Part shown: positions 29,172-38,508 of the stretch, one piece after another | How the letters are laid out: every line of letters begins with the position of its first letter | How positions within the stretch are numbered: position 1 is the first letter of the stretch | Source: Salinispirillum sp. LH 10-3-1 | GTDB lineage: Bacteria > Pseudomonadota > Gammaproteobacteria > Pseudomonadales > Natronospirillaceae | DNA length: 64,000 nucleotides | Assembly (NCBI RefSeq): GCF_030643825.1 | Contig: NZ_CP101717.1 | Span: 2,811,673 to 2,875,672, forward strand | Direction: 5' to 3' | Notes under the pieces: generated by a model | The model's database searches: none | What the model was told of the DNA's origin: nothing | The model's input: only the letters and a program-made list of their open reading frames with translations | Position numbers and translations under genes: made by a program

Positions 29172-29265
29172 GGTGCCACCGGAATCAGCGAATGCCTGCC
29201 TAGTGTACCGTAATAACAGCAAGAAGAGAGAGTCGGACTTCCGCCCCACTCTCTCCTGGGAAGCT

Positions 29266-30261
29266 TTAAATTCTCGTTAACCAGCCGTGTCTGTCTTCCG
29301 CCTTACCCCACTGAATATCATTCAAGGCTTGGCGCAGTTTGATGGTGACCGGACCGACCTTACCATCACCGACCATCACTTCTTTGTCTTGATGAATCAG
29401 TGTGCCAACGGGTGCTAATACCGCAGCGGTGCCGGACAAGGCAGCTTCGGCTCCGGAACGGCCAGCGCGCTCAACCAGCTCTTCAACGGACAAGGCGCGT
29501 TCGGACACAGTCATACCCATATCACGCGCCAATGTCAGAATGGAATCACGCGTCACGCCATGTAGGAAGGTTGAGTCGAGTGCTTTGGTGATGATTTCGT
29601 TACCGTCGATCAACAAGAAGTTCGCCGCACCGGTTTCTTGTACATCGCCACCGGGGCAAAACAATACCTGATCGGCTTGAACGCTGGCCCGTGCTTTCAT
29701 AATGGGCTGCAAGGCACTGGCGTAGTTACCGCCACTCTTCACCATGCCCATGTGGGCTGCACAGCGCGCGCCATCTTCTTCCAACAACAAACGCAGTGTT
29801 TTATCGCCACCGGCAAAATAGTCACCCACTGGCGACAGCAACACATACAACAGCGATGACGCCGTCGGCGCTGCAGCCTTACCAATGGCCGCTTCGGTAC
29901 CAATGTGGGTAGGACGAATGTACATAGAGCCCGGTGGTTCTGGCACGTCAGACGCGAACCGGCCCACCACGTCAACGATCATGTCGTGCAATAGCTCGGC
30001 CTTAAACGCTGGTAACGCCAGCAACTCACTGCTTTGGATAAGACGCGCGATATTCCGGTCCATACGGAAGATATTGACCGAGCCATCGGCATGGCGAAAG
30101 GCTTTTAAACCTTCGAAACAGGTACTGGAATAGTGCAGTACATGGGCACCGGGGTGCAATGTCAGGCTGTCGGACGGCACTATTTTCGGCGCGTTCCAAT
30201 CAGATCCGTCAAATTGGGCCAGTGCCATTTCAGGCATAAAAACCGTACCAAACGCTGCCAT
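29266..30261 (-). CDS. ilvE: Branched-chain amino acid aminotransferase
   Basis: 331 residues. A PLP enzyme (fold type IV) that does the last step of Leu/Ile/Val synthesis. The catalytic lysine is in MVKSGGNYASAL, the cofactor region in DVQETGAANFLLI and the TFLHGVTRDSIL block is typical of the longer BCAT type. AGGA lies 7 bases before the ATG. leuA, a leucine gene, is 11 kb away and not linked. Confidence 0.93.
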   Translation of the reverse strand: MAAFGTVFMPEMALAQFDGSDWNAPKIVPSDSLTLHPGAHVLHYSSTCFEGLKAFRHADGSVNIFRMDRNIARLIQSSELLALPAFKAELLHDMIVDVVGRFASDVPEPPGSMYIRPTHIGTEAAIGKAAAPTASSLLYVLLSPVGDYFAGGDKTLRLLLEEDGARCAAHMGMVKSGGNYASALQPIMKARASVQADQVLFCPGGDVQETGAANFLLIDGNEIITKALDSTFLHGVTRDSILTLARDMGMTVSERALSVEELVERAGRSGAEAALSGTAAVLAPVGTLIHQDKEVMVGDGKVGPVTIKLRQALNDIQWGKAEDRHGWLTRI

Positions 30262-30383
30262 AGTGTTTCCTGTTATTCTGATGGTGGTGATTTCGCGCTA
30301 CCAAATAGGCAGAGCGTAATTCTGGGGTTCCATGAGTTTAATGGGCGAAGCTGAACTCGGCAATGGGTAAAGGGCAATGGTGT

Positions 30384-30839
30384 TCAGGTACGCACCGCCG
30401 TACCGTATACAAAGACCTCCAATGAACCAATTCCCGCCTGTCGACCGCGCCCGGAAATGGTTGCGGTTTCAAACTTCAGGTTGTACACGTGGGTAGCACC
30501 CAGCGCACGAGCTTGCTCTCGCAGGCGCAGTAGCGCTTCACGGCGCGCCCGTTCAAGCAGCGTTTCATAACTGCGCAAACGACCGCCAAACAGCATACGA
30601 ATAATGGCCAGGAAGCGCTTGAAATAGTCGTGCGATATCACCACCGAGCCCATCACCAGCCCACAATATTGCATCTGCTCTGGACAATGTCGTAAGGCAA
30701 TGGCGGTAGGCAAGTCCTGCTCGGCTTCGCCCAGTGCAAGGCGCTCGAAATGGCGACGCTCTAAATAACCACCAACCACGTAACCAGTGATGAGCAGGGC
30801 CAACGGTGCCAGCAATGGCAGAATGACTGTCAGCAACAT
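30384..30839 (-). CDS. YbjQ-like (UPF0145) protein with N-terminal membrane anchor
   Basis: 151 residues. A hydrophobic N-terminus (about residues 3-25) precedes a YbjQ-type domain: GLVMGSVVISHDYFKRFLA, LFGGRLRSYETLLERARREAL and the end block ALGATHVYNLKFETATI ... LEVFVYGTAV. It follows the unanchored paralogue at 30846 by six bases, so both are one operon. YbjQ proteins form pentameric rings; a metal-binding role has been proposed but is not settled. Confidence 0.82.
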   Translation of the reverse strand: MLLTVILPLLAPLALLITGYVVGGYLERRHFERLALGEAEQDLPTAIALRHCPEQMQYCGLVMGSVVISHDYFKRFLAIIRMLFGGRLRSYETLLERARREALLRLREQARALGATHVYNLKFETATISGRGRQAGIGSLEVFVYGTAVRT

Positions 30840-30845
30840 TACCGA

Positions 30846-31160
30846 TTACTCCAGGATAACAGCGGTGCCATAAACGAATAGTTCTGAAGCTCCTTGCGCC
30901 ACCGAACTGGTAGAAAACCTGACATTCAATACTGCATTGGCGCCCAGACTGGCCGCCTGCGTGATCATGCGCTGCATGGCCTCATCGCGCGAATCATTGA
31001 GCAATTCGGTATAGCCGCGCAACTCCCCGCCAAAGATGTTTTTCAAGGTCGCCGCGATATCACGACCCACATGCTTGGCGCGCACAGTACTGCCTTGCAC
31101 CAAGCCGAGATGCGTTTTAACAGCACGGCCTGGGACGATTTCGAGATTACTGATCAACAT
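30846..31160 (-). CDS. YbjQ family (UPF0145) protein
   Basis: 104 residues, standard family length. VPGRAVKTHLGLVQGSTVRAKH at the start, NIFGGELRGYTELLNDSRDEAM mid-protein and SLGANAVLNVRFSTSSV ... LFVYGTAV at the end follow the family closely. AAGGA lies 8 bases before the ATG. First gene of a pair with the anchored paralogue. Confidence 0.9.
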   Translation of the reverse strand: MLISNLEIVPGRAVKTHLGLVQGSTVRAKHVGRDIAATLKNIFGGELRGYTELLNDSRDEAMQRMITQAASLGANAVLNVRFSTSSVAQGASELFVYGTAVILE

Positions 31161-31532
31161 GGGTTAAGTTCCTTTTTAAGAGTGGGAATCACATTCTTGC
31201 CCAGAAACGACAGACAGTACAGGGAGCATCGCTGCTCAGTAGAGCTTATAGTGCGATTGCGTCCTTCGCTCGCAGCAGTACTTAGTCTCACCGTGCCTGA
31301 GACCGGGACCCCTTGAGCATCATAGGATGGTAATGATTTTTTGACTAAAGTACTGATTTATTGACTAAACGCACAAATCAGCCCGTTTAGCGGGCTATTT
31401 TTTCTTTACAGCTCTTTTTCTTAAGCCTAAGGTTTAATTGCTTTGAGGTAGAAAATCCTCTACGCCCTCGAGATGCTAGCGCAGTGCTGTATCGCGACAG
31501 CGTCAAAACAACAATAAAATGGAGAACACATC
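31161..31532. other. Intergenic region with plus-strand leader signals
   Basis: 372 bases between the divergent ybjQ and usp genes. It holds two direct TTGACTAAA copies (20-base period, near 31338 and 31358) and a plus-strand terminator just after them. No ORF of note. An attenuated leader or small RNA upstream of usp is possible. Confidence 0.45.
31380..31404 (+). terminator. Rho-independent terminator-like hairpin upstream of usp
   Basis: AGCCCG and CGGGCT pair over a five-base loop, followed by ATTTTTT on the plus strand. No gene lies upstream on that strand, so it would end either a short untranslated RNA or a leader of the usp transcript. Confidence 0.75.
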
Positions 31533-31964
31533 ATGGCCAGTACATTCATTGTGGGGTTTGATGGCACCGATTCGTGCAAGCGAGCCCTCGATTTTGCTGT
31601 GTCCTGTGCAAAGCAGCAAAGTGGCACGCTGCATCTGGTACACATTCTGGAATGGTCGCCCTATACCTTTTTATCTAAAGACGAATTGCGCGAACGGCAT
31701 GCACGCAAAGTAAAAGAAGTCGCCAGTGCAGAAAAATTCATTGCCCCCACAGTTGAAGCACTTAGCAAGCAAGGACTCTCCGTAACCAGTGAAGTGCGCT
31801 ATGGCAACCCAACCGAGCTGATGTGCGAAATTGCTAAAGAAAAATCTGGAGCACAGATTTTCGTGGGGCGTAAAGGCGCCTCCAAACTGAAAAATGTGTT
31901 GGTGGGTAGCCTGGGGCTCTCGCTGGTACAGAGTTCACCTGTACCCGTTACCGTCGTTCCTTGA
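31533..31964 (+). CDS. Universal stress protein (UspA family)
   Basis: 143 residues. The ATP-binding type of Usp fold: FIVGFDGTDSCKRALDFAV at the start (Asp for adenine contact) and the phosphate loop GRKGASKLKNVLVGSLGLSLV at the end, close to the G-x2-G-x9-GS pattern. GGAG precedes the ATG. It lies 37 bases before the AGCS symporter, suggesting co-transcription and stress-linked control of transport. Confidence 0.92.
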   Translation: MASTFIVGFDGTDSCKRALDFAVSCAKQQSGTLHLVHILEWSPYTFLSKDELRERHARKVKEVASAEKFIAPTVEALSKQGLSVTSEVRYGNPTELMCEIAKEKSGAQIFVGRKGASKLKNVLVGSLGLSLVQSSPVPVTVVP

Positions 31965-32001
31965 GCTGGAAAAAACAATAACAACTTGGAGATCACCTCT
32001 C

Positions 32002-33519
32002 ATGCCAAAATTATTTAAACAGCTAGGCGCATTGTTTGCGCTTTGCATCACCTCGGTCAGCGCATTCGCTCAAGAGTCGGGTATTGATGCGGCCATCAGT
32101 CGCATCTTTGAACCCATCGCCAACCCCATCGTGAATGTTATCTTCTATTCTGTTCCCATTGCGGGCGTGCAGTTTCCATTGATCGTAGGCTGGCTGGTCA
32201 TCTGTGGCTTGGTTGCCACCTTCTTTTTCCGCTTTGTACAGTTTCGCGGTTTTAAGCACGCCATTGACCTGGTGCGCGGTCGTTACTCCAAGCCCGGTGA
32301 CGCCGGTGAGGTATCGCACTTCCAAGCGCTGACCACGGCACTGTCAGGCACTGTCGGTTTGGGTAACATCGCGGGTGTGGCGGTAGCCGTGTCTATCGGT
32401 GGTGCCGGCGCAACCTTCTGGATGATCCTCGCCGGTCTGCTCGGTATGGCCTCGAAGTTCACCGAATGTATTCTGGGTCAGAAGTACCGTAACGAATTGC
32501 CTGACGGCAAGGTATCCGGTGGACCGATGTACTACCTCGAGCGCGGTCTGCGTGAAGAGCGTGGTCTGGGCGGTTTGGGTAAAGTGTTTGCCATTATTTT
32601 TGCCATCTGCTGTATCGGTGGTGCATTGGGTGGCGGCAACATGTTCCAAGCCAACCAAGCGTTCTCACAAGTGGTGAACGTCACGGGCGGTGCAGACAGT
32701 TTCCTAGCCGGTAAAGGCTGGTTGTTTGGCCTGGGCATGGCCATCATTGTGGGTAGCGTCATCATCGGCGGTATCAAGGCCATTGGTCGCGTCACTGAAA
32801 AGCTGATTCCGTTCATGGCCGGCCTGTATTTCTTGGCAGGTATGGTCATCATCATCGTCAACATCGACATGGTCGGCTGGGCGATTGGCCAAATCTTCTC
32901 CGGCGCTTTCACGGGTGAAGGTGTCGTCGGCGGTGTACTCGGCGCGCTGATTCAGGGTTTCCGCCGTGCGGCATTCTCCAACGAAGCCGGTATCGGTTCC
33001 GCAGCCATTGCGCACTCGGCAGCAAAAACCAGCGAGCCAGTATCTGAAGGCTTTGTTGCCCTGCTGGAGCCATTCATTGATACCGTGGTGATCTGCACCA
33101 TGACCGCTCTGGTCATCATCATCAGTGGTGCTTTGGTGACTGAGTTAACCGGTGTTGAGTTGACGTCTGCCGCGTACGCGACGGTTATTCCTTGGTTCCC
33201 GATTGTCCTGGCCGTTGCTGTGGTATTGTTTGCCCTGTCTACCATGTTCGCTTGGTCGTACTACGGTCTGAAGAGCTGGACCTACTTGGTGGGTGAAGGC
33301 AAGGCAAAAGAAAATGCTTATAACCTCGTGTTCTGCCTGTTCATCATCATCGGTGCCAGTATGAGCTTGGGTCCGGTTATCGACTTCTCTGATTCCATGC
33401 TGTTTGCCATGGCGATCCCTAACATCATCGGTCTGTACTTGTTGATGCCTGTGGTGAAACGTGAAGTGGACAAATACTGGGCGAAAATTGAAAGTGGTGA
33501 GATTCAACGCGTGAAATAA
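32002..33519 (+). CDS. Alanine/glycine:sodium symporter (AGCS family)
   Basis: 505 residues from the ATG at 32002 (GGAG upstream); longer starts run back into usp. A signal-like N-terminus ending SAFAQ is followed by ~11 spans. Family blocks: TTALSGTVGLGNIAGVAVAV (Na+/substrate site), GMASKFTECILGQKYR, SGGPMYYLERGL, and FRRAAFSNEAGIGSAAIAHSAAKT. AGCS carriers import D/L-alanine or glycine with Na+ across the inner membrane. Confidence 0.95.
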   Translation: MPKLFKQLGALFALCITSVSAFAQESGIDAAISRIFEPIANPIVNVIFYSVPIAGVQFPLIVGWLVICGLVATFFFRFVQFRGFKHAIDLVRGRYSKPGDAGEVSHFQALTTALSGTVGLGNIAGVAVAVSIGGAGATFWMILAGLLGMASKFTECILGQKYRNELPDGKVSGGPMYYLERGLREERGLGGLGKVFAIIFAICCIGGALGGGNMFQANQAFSQVVNVTGGADSFLAGKGWLFGLGMAIIVGSVIIGGIKAIGRVTEKLIPFMAGLYFLAGMVIIIVNIDMVGWAIGQIFSGAFTGEGVVGGVLGALIQGFRRAAFSNEAGIGSAAIAHSAAKTSEPVSEGFVALLEPFIDTVVICTMTALVIIISGALVTELTGVELTSAAYATVIPWFPIVLAVAVVLFALSTMFAWSYYGLKSWTYLVGEGKAKENAYNLVFCLFIIIGASMSLGPVIDFSDSMLFAMAIPNIIGLYLLMPVVKREVDKYWAKIESGEIQRVK

Positions 33520-33542
33520 GCGCTCCCACTGCCGTTATGTAA

Positions 33543-33566
33543 GCCGCCTTCGGGCGGCATTTTTAT
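33543..33566 (+). terminator. Rho-independent terminator of the AGCS gene
   Basis: GCCGCC and GGCGGC pair over a TTCGG-type loop, followed by ATTTTTA. It lies about 25 bases past the symporter stop and ends at the start region of the next gene. Confidence 0.9.
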
Positions 33567-33582
33567 GCCCATGGATGTCATC

Positions 33583-33924
33583 ATGTTCAACATGAAAAGA
33601 TTTATCTCATTACTCATCGGCATCGTCACGCTATCTGTTGTGCTCAGTGGCTGTGACAATATGCGCCCCCAACCCATTGAGTCGGCCGTCAGCCACCTCA
33701 GTGAAGCGGAAGTGCGGCAACGCCTCTACCGATCATTGGACCGTTTGGGCTACGCCGACGGCACTGTACAAGCCAACCTTGGCCGTGTCGGTATGCGCAT
33801 GGAGTTACGAGATGCCCAAACCTATCTTGAAGCCTTGGGCTATTATGATGCGCCCCGGCTTGGCATACTGGATACACACACGGTTACAGCGCTCGAAGCC
33901 TTTGTAGCCGACCATCCGCGCTGA
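33583..33924 (+). CDS. Small predicted lipoprotein
   Basis: 113 residues from the ATG at 33583 (GGAT upstream); ATG at 33592 is an alternative. A lipoprotein signal ends in VVLSGC. The mature part has two helical repeats (SEAEVRQRLYRSLDRLGYADG and DAQTYLEALGYYDAPRLGIL) that resemble the LGYxxG turn of peptidoglycan-binding domains, ending DTHTVTALEAF. A cell-wall-binding lipoprotein is inferred, not certain. It is followed 10 bases later by the LysE-type exporter. Confidence 0.75.
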   Translation: MFNMKRFISLLIGIVTLSVVLSGCDNMRPQPIESAVSHLSEAEVRQRLYRSLDRLGYADGTVQANLGRVGMRMELRDAQTYLEALGYYDAPRLGILDTHTVTALEAFVADHPR

Positions 33925-33934
33925 GGGAGTTAAT

Positions 33935-34555
33935 ATGACGCTGAGTATTTGGCTGGCCTTCGTGGCCGCTGCCGTAGTGATAGCCGCCACACCAGGGCCG
34001 GGCTCAGTCTTGGTACTGGCGACCGGTTTACGCTATCGCTACACCGCCGTTTTGAAAGCCTTAGTGGGATTGGAAATAGCTCTTTTGGTGCATTTGGCAA
34101 TTGTAGCCATTGGTTTGGGTGCCCTGCTGGCGGCGTCTGATACCGCATTTTTGGCACTCAAGGTCGTGGGGGCAGTTTATTTAGTGTGGCTTGGCGTTCA
34201 AAAATGGCGTGCGCCCGTCACCGCTGTTGACGCCAGTAAAGTGCATTTAGCTGCCACTAACCACTTGTTTCGCCAAGGACTGCTGGTCAACCTGACCAAC
34301 CCGAAAGCCGTCATTTTTATAGCGGCGCTGGTGCCTCAGTTTATCAGCCTGCAAGCGCCTCAGGTTCCGCAGTATCTTATCCTAGGGCTGACCATGGTGG
34401 CAGTGGATGTCGTGATCATGACTGGCTACGCCTTACTGGCAGGGCGTTTTCGTGATTGGTTCAATAATGTGCGCATGGTGCGCTTGCAGAACCGAGTGTT
34501 TGGCGGCATGTTCGTCTCAGCAGGCGCGCTCTTGGCCGTTTCGTCACGCAGCTAA
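33935..34555 (+). CDS. LysE/RhtB family amino acid exporter
   Basis: 206 residues, six spans. The family block ATPGPGSVLVLATGLRY near the N-terminus and KVVGAVYLVWLGVQKWR plus GLLVNLTNPKAVIFIAALVPQFI mid-protein are clear. These inner-membrane proteins export amino acids such as lysine, threonine or homoserine lactone; the substrate cannot be read here. GGGAG precedes the ATG. Confidence 0.93.
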   Translation: MTLSIWLAFVAAAVVIAATPGPGSVLVLATGLRYRYTAVLKALVGLEIALLVHLAIVAIGLGALLAASDTAFLALKVVGAVYLVWLGVQKWRAPVTAVDASKVHLAATNHLFRQGLLVNLTNPKAVIFIAALVPQFISLQAPQVPQYLILGLTMVAVDVVIMTGYALLAGRFRDWFNNVRMVRLQNRVFGGMFVSAGALLAVSSRS

Positions 34556-34676
34556 GGTCGGCATTATTGGATGTCTGCGGTGGTTGACAGACAATTCGTC
34601 GCTTCACTGAACTCCCTCTTTTCATTCGCATTATTTCTGCGAGAATACGCGCCTCTTTTTGGGAGTCGCTCTTTCC

Positions 34677-35603
34677 ATGACACCGACCGTTCGCGCGCAC
34701 CTCGCCTTATTGCTGGCCATGGCCATCTGGGGCAGTTCATTTATTGCCTTAAAAGTAGCGGTGGGTATTTTACACCCGATGCAGGTGATCTTTCTGCGCA
34801 TGCTTATAGGTAGTGTGACGTTTCTGCTGATCATGCCCTTGTGGCGTGGCGGTGTCCGTTACCAACGCGGTGATTGGAAATGGTTGCTCGGTATGGCGGC
34901 GTTCGAACCTTGCCTGTATTTCGTTTTTGAAGCCATGGCCTTGCAATACACCACCGCCAGCCAAGCCGGTATGGTCACCAGTATGCTGCCGCTGATGGTC
35001 GCAGCAGGGGCGTGGTTCTTTCTGCGTGAGCAGATCAGTCGTTACCAGTGGGGCGGTTTTCTGATTGCCGTTGCGGGGGTTTTTTGGATGTCGTGGCATA
35101 GCGAGATCAGTGAAACGGCACCCAACCCCGCTCTGGGGAATTTCCTCGAATTTATGGCCATGGCCAGTGCGGTGGGTTACACCCTCTTGGTGAAGAAGCT
35201 GACCAGCGGTTATCGCCCGTTGTTTCTGACTGCCATGCAAACCTTTGTGGGGACGATTTTCTTCTTACCCTTGGCGATGACTCAGCCTTGGCCGGAAAGC
35301 ATTGCATGGAGCACGTGGGCCACGCTCGGGTATCTGGGCATAGTGGTGACCTTAGGCGCTTACGGTCTGTACAACTATGCGTTGAGCCAGATATCGGCCA
35401 CGACGACAGCGGGCTATACCAACCTTTTGCCCGTATTCACGTTGTTCTTTGCCATGATTTTGTTGCAAGAGACGATGAACTTACAGCAATGGTTAGCCAT
35501 CGGTTTGGTATTCGCCGGCGTTATGATCAGTCAGCGGCGCGTCCCGGCGCTGCCCTTGGTCGCAGCCATTGAAACGCCAGAGGAAAAACCAGTGCAACCC
35601 TAA
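34677..35603 (+). CDS. EamA-family (DMT superfamily) transporter
   Basis: 308 residues with ten spans in two EamA repeats: LLLAMAIWGSSFIALKVAVG at the start and AMASAVGYTLLVKKL at the second half, with YTNLLPVFTLFFAMILL late. The ATG at 34677 is chosen over a TTG at 34659. Substrate unknown; relatives export metabolites. No shared operon is evident with the upstream LysE gene (121-base gap). Confidence 0.9.
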   Translation: MTPTVRAHLALLLAMAIWGSSFIALKVAVGILHPMQVIFLRMLIGSVTFLLIMPLWRGGVRYQRGDWKWLLGMAAFEPCLYFVFEAMALQYTTASQAGMVTSMLPLMVAAGAWFFLREQISRYQWGGFLIAVAGVFWMSWHSEISETAPNPALGNFLEFMAMASAVGYTLLVKKLTSGYRPLFLTAMQTFVGTIFFLPLAMTQPWPESIAWSTWATLGYLGIVVTLGAYGLYNYALSQISATTTAGYTNLLPVFTLFFAMILLQETMNLQQWLAIGLVFAGVMISQRRVPALPLVAAIETPEEKPVQP

Positions 35604-35610
35604 ACCGAGG

Positions 35611-36495
35611 CTATTGTTCGTTTTCCGACGGGTGTGGAATGCGCTCTGATTCCTTCGGCACTGTGGGGAAGCGGCGCTGAGCTATCCAGTCTGCACGTGC
35701 AGTCTCAAGCAGCGCTCGATCACTGGCGACGAAATTCCAGTCAAAAAAACGCTCTTCGGGTAAGGGCTCTCCACCCAAACATACGAAACGAACCCCTGCG
35801 TCAGCTGCCACACTGGGCTGCGGCAGACCGCCGCGCACCGGCGGTATGAACAACAGTTCTCCAGCGGCCACGACTTCGGTACGACCGTTGAAGCTAACGG
35901 TCAAGCTCCCTTCCACTACATAGATACCAAACGCCCAAATGCCGGGGTATGGCCAATCCCATTCATCCGGCGCTTCCGTTACGCCTTCAACAAAGAACGT
36001 GGGCCAGTTTATTTGCAGCGGTGAGTGTTCTTCCAGCCAATGCCCCACCACCACTGTCCAGTGAATACCGTCACGGGAAAAAGACGGAAGTGCGTCCGCA
36101 GGCAGATGTTGGAATTCAGCCGGGTCTTGTTCATGCTCGACGCTTTGGGCTACCCAGCATTGTAATCCGTGCAGCGGTTGCGGCCGCCCCGGTGGCGTGC
36201 GCTCTGAATGCGTGACACCAGAGCCCGCCGACATCCAATTGACCTCGCCAGGACGAATAGGCTGGACGGTCCCTAGGCTGTCACGATGCACCAACTCACC
36301 GCTGAATAACCAAGTCAGGGTGTGTAAACCGATGTGGGGGTGAGGGGCTACCTGCATATGCGTCGGCTCAACTGGCCCCATATGATCGACAAACACGAAG
36401 GGGCCTACCGCACGGCAAGTACGATGCGGCAATACGCGCAATAAGGGAATCCCCCCTAATTCGGTAGGTCGCCCGATAACTTTCATAACGTCCAT
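35611..36495 (-). CDS. Pirin family protein
   Basis: 294 residues from the ATG at 36495, with GGAG 5 bases upstream. The N-terminal cupin carries the metal-binding histidines and glutamate in HPHIGLHTLTWLFSGE and GSGVTHSE; PFVFVDHMGP precedes them. The C-terminal cupin is shorter on histidines, as in the family. Some bacterial pirins act as quercetin dioxygenases or regulators; no role is clear here. Its 3' end meets the EamA gene tail to tail, 7 bases apart. Confidence 0.92.
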   Translation of the reverse strand: MDVMKVIGRPTELGGIPLLRVLPHRTCRAVGPFVFVDHMGPVEPTHMQVAPHPHIGLHTLTWLFSGELVHRDSLGTVQPIRPGEVNWMSAGSGVTHSERTPPGRPQPLHGLQCWVAQSVEHEQDPAEFQHLPADALPSFSRDGIHWTVVVGHWLEEHSPLQINWPTFFVEGVTEAPDEWDWPYPGIWAFGIYVVEGSLTVSFNGRTEVVAAGELLFIPPVRGGLPQPSVAADAGVRFVCLGGEPLPEERFFDWNFVASDRALLETARADWIAQRRFPTVPKESERIPHPSENEQ

Positions 36496-36780
36496 GACCA
36501 CTCCAGCTGATGTTTTGTGCTACGGCAGCTTAGGCAAACCGGATGACAATACGTGCAGTACTGCTTGTCTAGGCTATCTAAACAGCAACTCTATTGCGAG
36601 TGCACTGGTTTTGGGTGCCTGCAGCAGACTTTACCGAACCTGACCTAATCTGTCCTGTTACAGATCAATTAAATTACCATCTTCGCAGCAAAGCATTCCG
36701 CGCGCTAAACCGGCTTATGGTAAACTTCGCCCGCTTTGCCCTTCATCTAACCTACCGCCGACGCCACGGGGAGAACCTTT

Positions 36781-37725
36781 GTGACGCTATTGGACAACCT
36801 GCTGTTTTCGCTGTCTACCACCCTCCCTATTTTGCTTTGGCTCGCTGGCGGCCATGCCTTAAAGCGCACCAACCGCCTCAGTGATGCCTTTATTCATGAT
36901 GCCAATCGCTTGGTGTTTACGTGGTGCTTGCCAACGCTGCTGTTCTTAAATACCGCACGCTCGTCGATTGTTGATAGCTGGCAAGGTGATTTGATTGGTT
37001 ACGCAGCGATTTTTACCTTGGCCTCAATCATAGTTCTCTGGCTAATTACCCCCTTATTCACCACTGACCGGTCGCGGCGCGGCGTCTTCGTGCAGGGGGC
37101 ATATCGCGGGAATATGGGTATCATTGGCTTAGCCATGGTGGTCAACGCCTTTGGCACCGAGGTCATCCCGCTCGCCTCTTTATACCTAGCCTTCATTACA
37201 TTGATCTACAATCTGGCCGCCATTGTGGTTCTGCAAGCCGGACAAACACGTCTATCACCACTTAAGCTTGTCTCACAGCTATTCCGTAACCCACTGATTA
37301 TTGGTGTACTGCTGGGGCTGCTCTGGTCTATAACCGGCTGGGACTTACCCGGACTCGCCAACTCGACGTTGCAGGGTCTGGCAGATCTGACATTGCCCGT
37401 TGCCTTAATTTGCGTGGGAGCCAGCCTGCAATTTCAAAGCTTACGCAACAATCGTTATCTGGTGATGATCGCCAGCGGCTTTAAGTTGATTGTGATTCCG
37501 GTGCTAGCGGTCGGCATTGCCTACTTGCTCGGCTTCCGCGCTGAAGCCTTGGGGATTCTCTTTTTGATGATGGCCTCACCGACTGCAGCGGCCAGCTTCG
37601 TCATGGCTCGTGCCATGACACCGTGGGGAGAACTGGCGGCCGAGATCATCGTCGTGACCACGTTCTTTTCGTTGCTCACCACAACGCTCGGCTTGTTTAT
37701 GCTGCGCAGTTTAGGTTGGGTATAG
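36781..37725 (+). CDS. AEC-family (auxin efflux carrier-type) transporter
   Basis: 314 residues starting at GTG (GGGGAG 7 bases upstream). About ten spans, with the family patterns LPTLLFLNTARS, GAYRGNMGIIGLA and LADLTLPVALICVGASL, then MMASPTAAASFVMARAM. These inner-membrane carriers move organic anions such as malate; the substrate is not evident. It stands alone, convergent with the sulfur cluster. Confidence 0.9.
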   Translation: MTLLDNLLFSLSTTLPILLWLAGGHALKRTNRLSDAFIHDANRLVFTWCLPTLLFLNTARSSIVDSWQGDLIGYAAIFTLASIIVLWLITPLFTTDRSRRGVFVQGAYRGNMGIIGLAMVVNAFGTEVIPLASLYLAFITLIYNLAAIVVLQAGQTRLSPLKLVSQLFRNPLIIGVLLGLLWSITGWDLPGLANSTLQGLADLTLPVALICVGASLQFQSLRNNRYLVMIASGFKLIVIPVLAVGIAYLLGFRAEALGILFLMMASPTAAASFVMARAMTPWGELAAEIIVVTTFFSLLTTTLGLFMLRSLGWV

Positions 37726-37736
37726 ACTGGCCACCA

Positions 37737-38504
37737 TCAGTTAACACTGAGGGCAACTTGTTCGACCAATCGCTCACCGGTGTCTTCCTGCCACGCAAAC
37801 TCGGCTTGTCCTGATTGCTGTGGCGCAAGAAAGAACCGCACATAAGGGTTTGCCGAGACCGCCGTGTGCATACGCACTTCGAAAACCGTTTCGTTGCCTA
37901 GTGTGACGGTCAAGGTGTCCACCAAACGACGCGGCAAGATGTCGCCATTCGGCCCTTCACGCAAGCCAGTTTCCATAGGGTGCGTTACCAAGGTGCGCAC
38001 TTCGCCGGGCCGCCCAGCGTTAAAAGAGCGCGGCACTGCTACACGGCCTTGGCTAAGACGCACAGTAGAGTTATCGTCTGACGTCATCAAACACCCCCCC
38101 ACCGTTACGCGTACATCACGGCTGGTTACCCAAACGTCACCTGTATTGCTGCGCGCAACCGCCCAAATGGTTTGGCTTTCGTTGATCCGAATACGGCTGG
38201 ATACCTCTGCCGAACCCATTAAGGGTGTGAGAAAGAAATCGACAACCTCAGCATTCGGGTTGCCTTGCGCAAAGATTTGAATGCTTTGCACATATTGGTC
38301 GGCCCGCATGGGGCTATCGATCTTAACCGTCATGGGCACGGCAGAACCGTCTTCGGACACCAGCGGCAAATCCAGGGTAATACCTCGGGATTGTGGTGTG
38401 GCGTCGCCCACTGCGGCACGAACCGCGTCAAAGCGCTGCCAGTCCGCGGAAACCGACGTCGAGACCATTACCAAAAGGACCAGAGATAACAAACGAAACA
38501 ACAT
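37737..38504 (-). CDS. SoxY-SoxZ fusion, periplasmic thiosulfate carrier
   Basis: 255 residues. A signal peptide (ending VSADW) is followed by a SoxY-like half (about 25-150), which holds its sulfur-carrying cysteine in VTVGGC, and a SoxZ-like half (about 160-255; THPMETGLREGPNGDILPRR ... SANPYVRFFLAP). In classic SoxY the Cys is in a C-terminal GGCGG arm; here it is GGCL and is internal, at the junction to SoxZ. The carrier would hold sulfur intermediates. The gene is last in the sulfur cluster, 4 bases after the transporter. Confidence 0.88.
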   Translation of the reverse strand: MLFRLLSLVLLVMVSTSVSADWQRFDAVRAAVGDATPQSRGITLDLPLVSEDGSAVPMTVKIDSPMRADQYVQSIQIFAQGNPNAEVVDFFLTPLMGSAEVSSRIRINESQTIWAVARSNTGDVWVTSRDVRVTVGGCLMTSDDNSTVRLSQGRVAVPRSFNAGRPGEVRTLVTHPMETGLREGPNGDILPRRLVDTLTVTLGNETVFEVRMHTAVSANPYVRFFLAPQQSGQAEFAWQEDTGERLVEQVALSVN

Positions 38505-38508
38505 ATTT

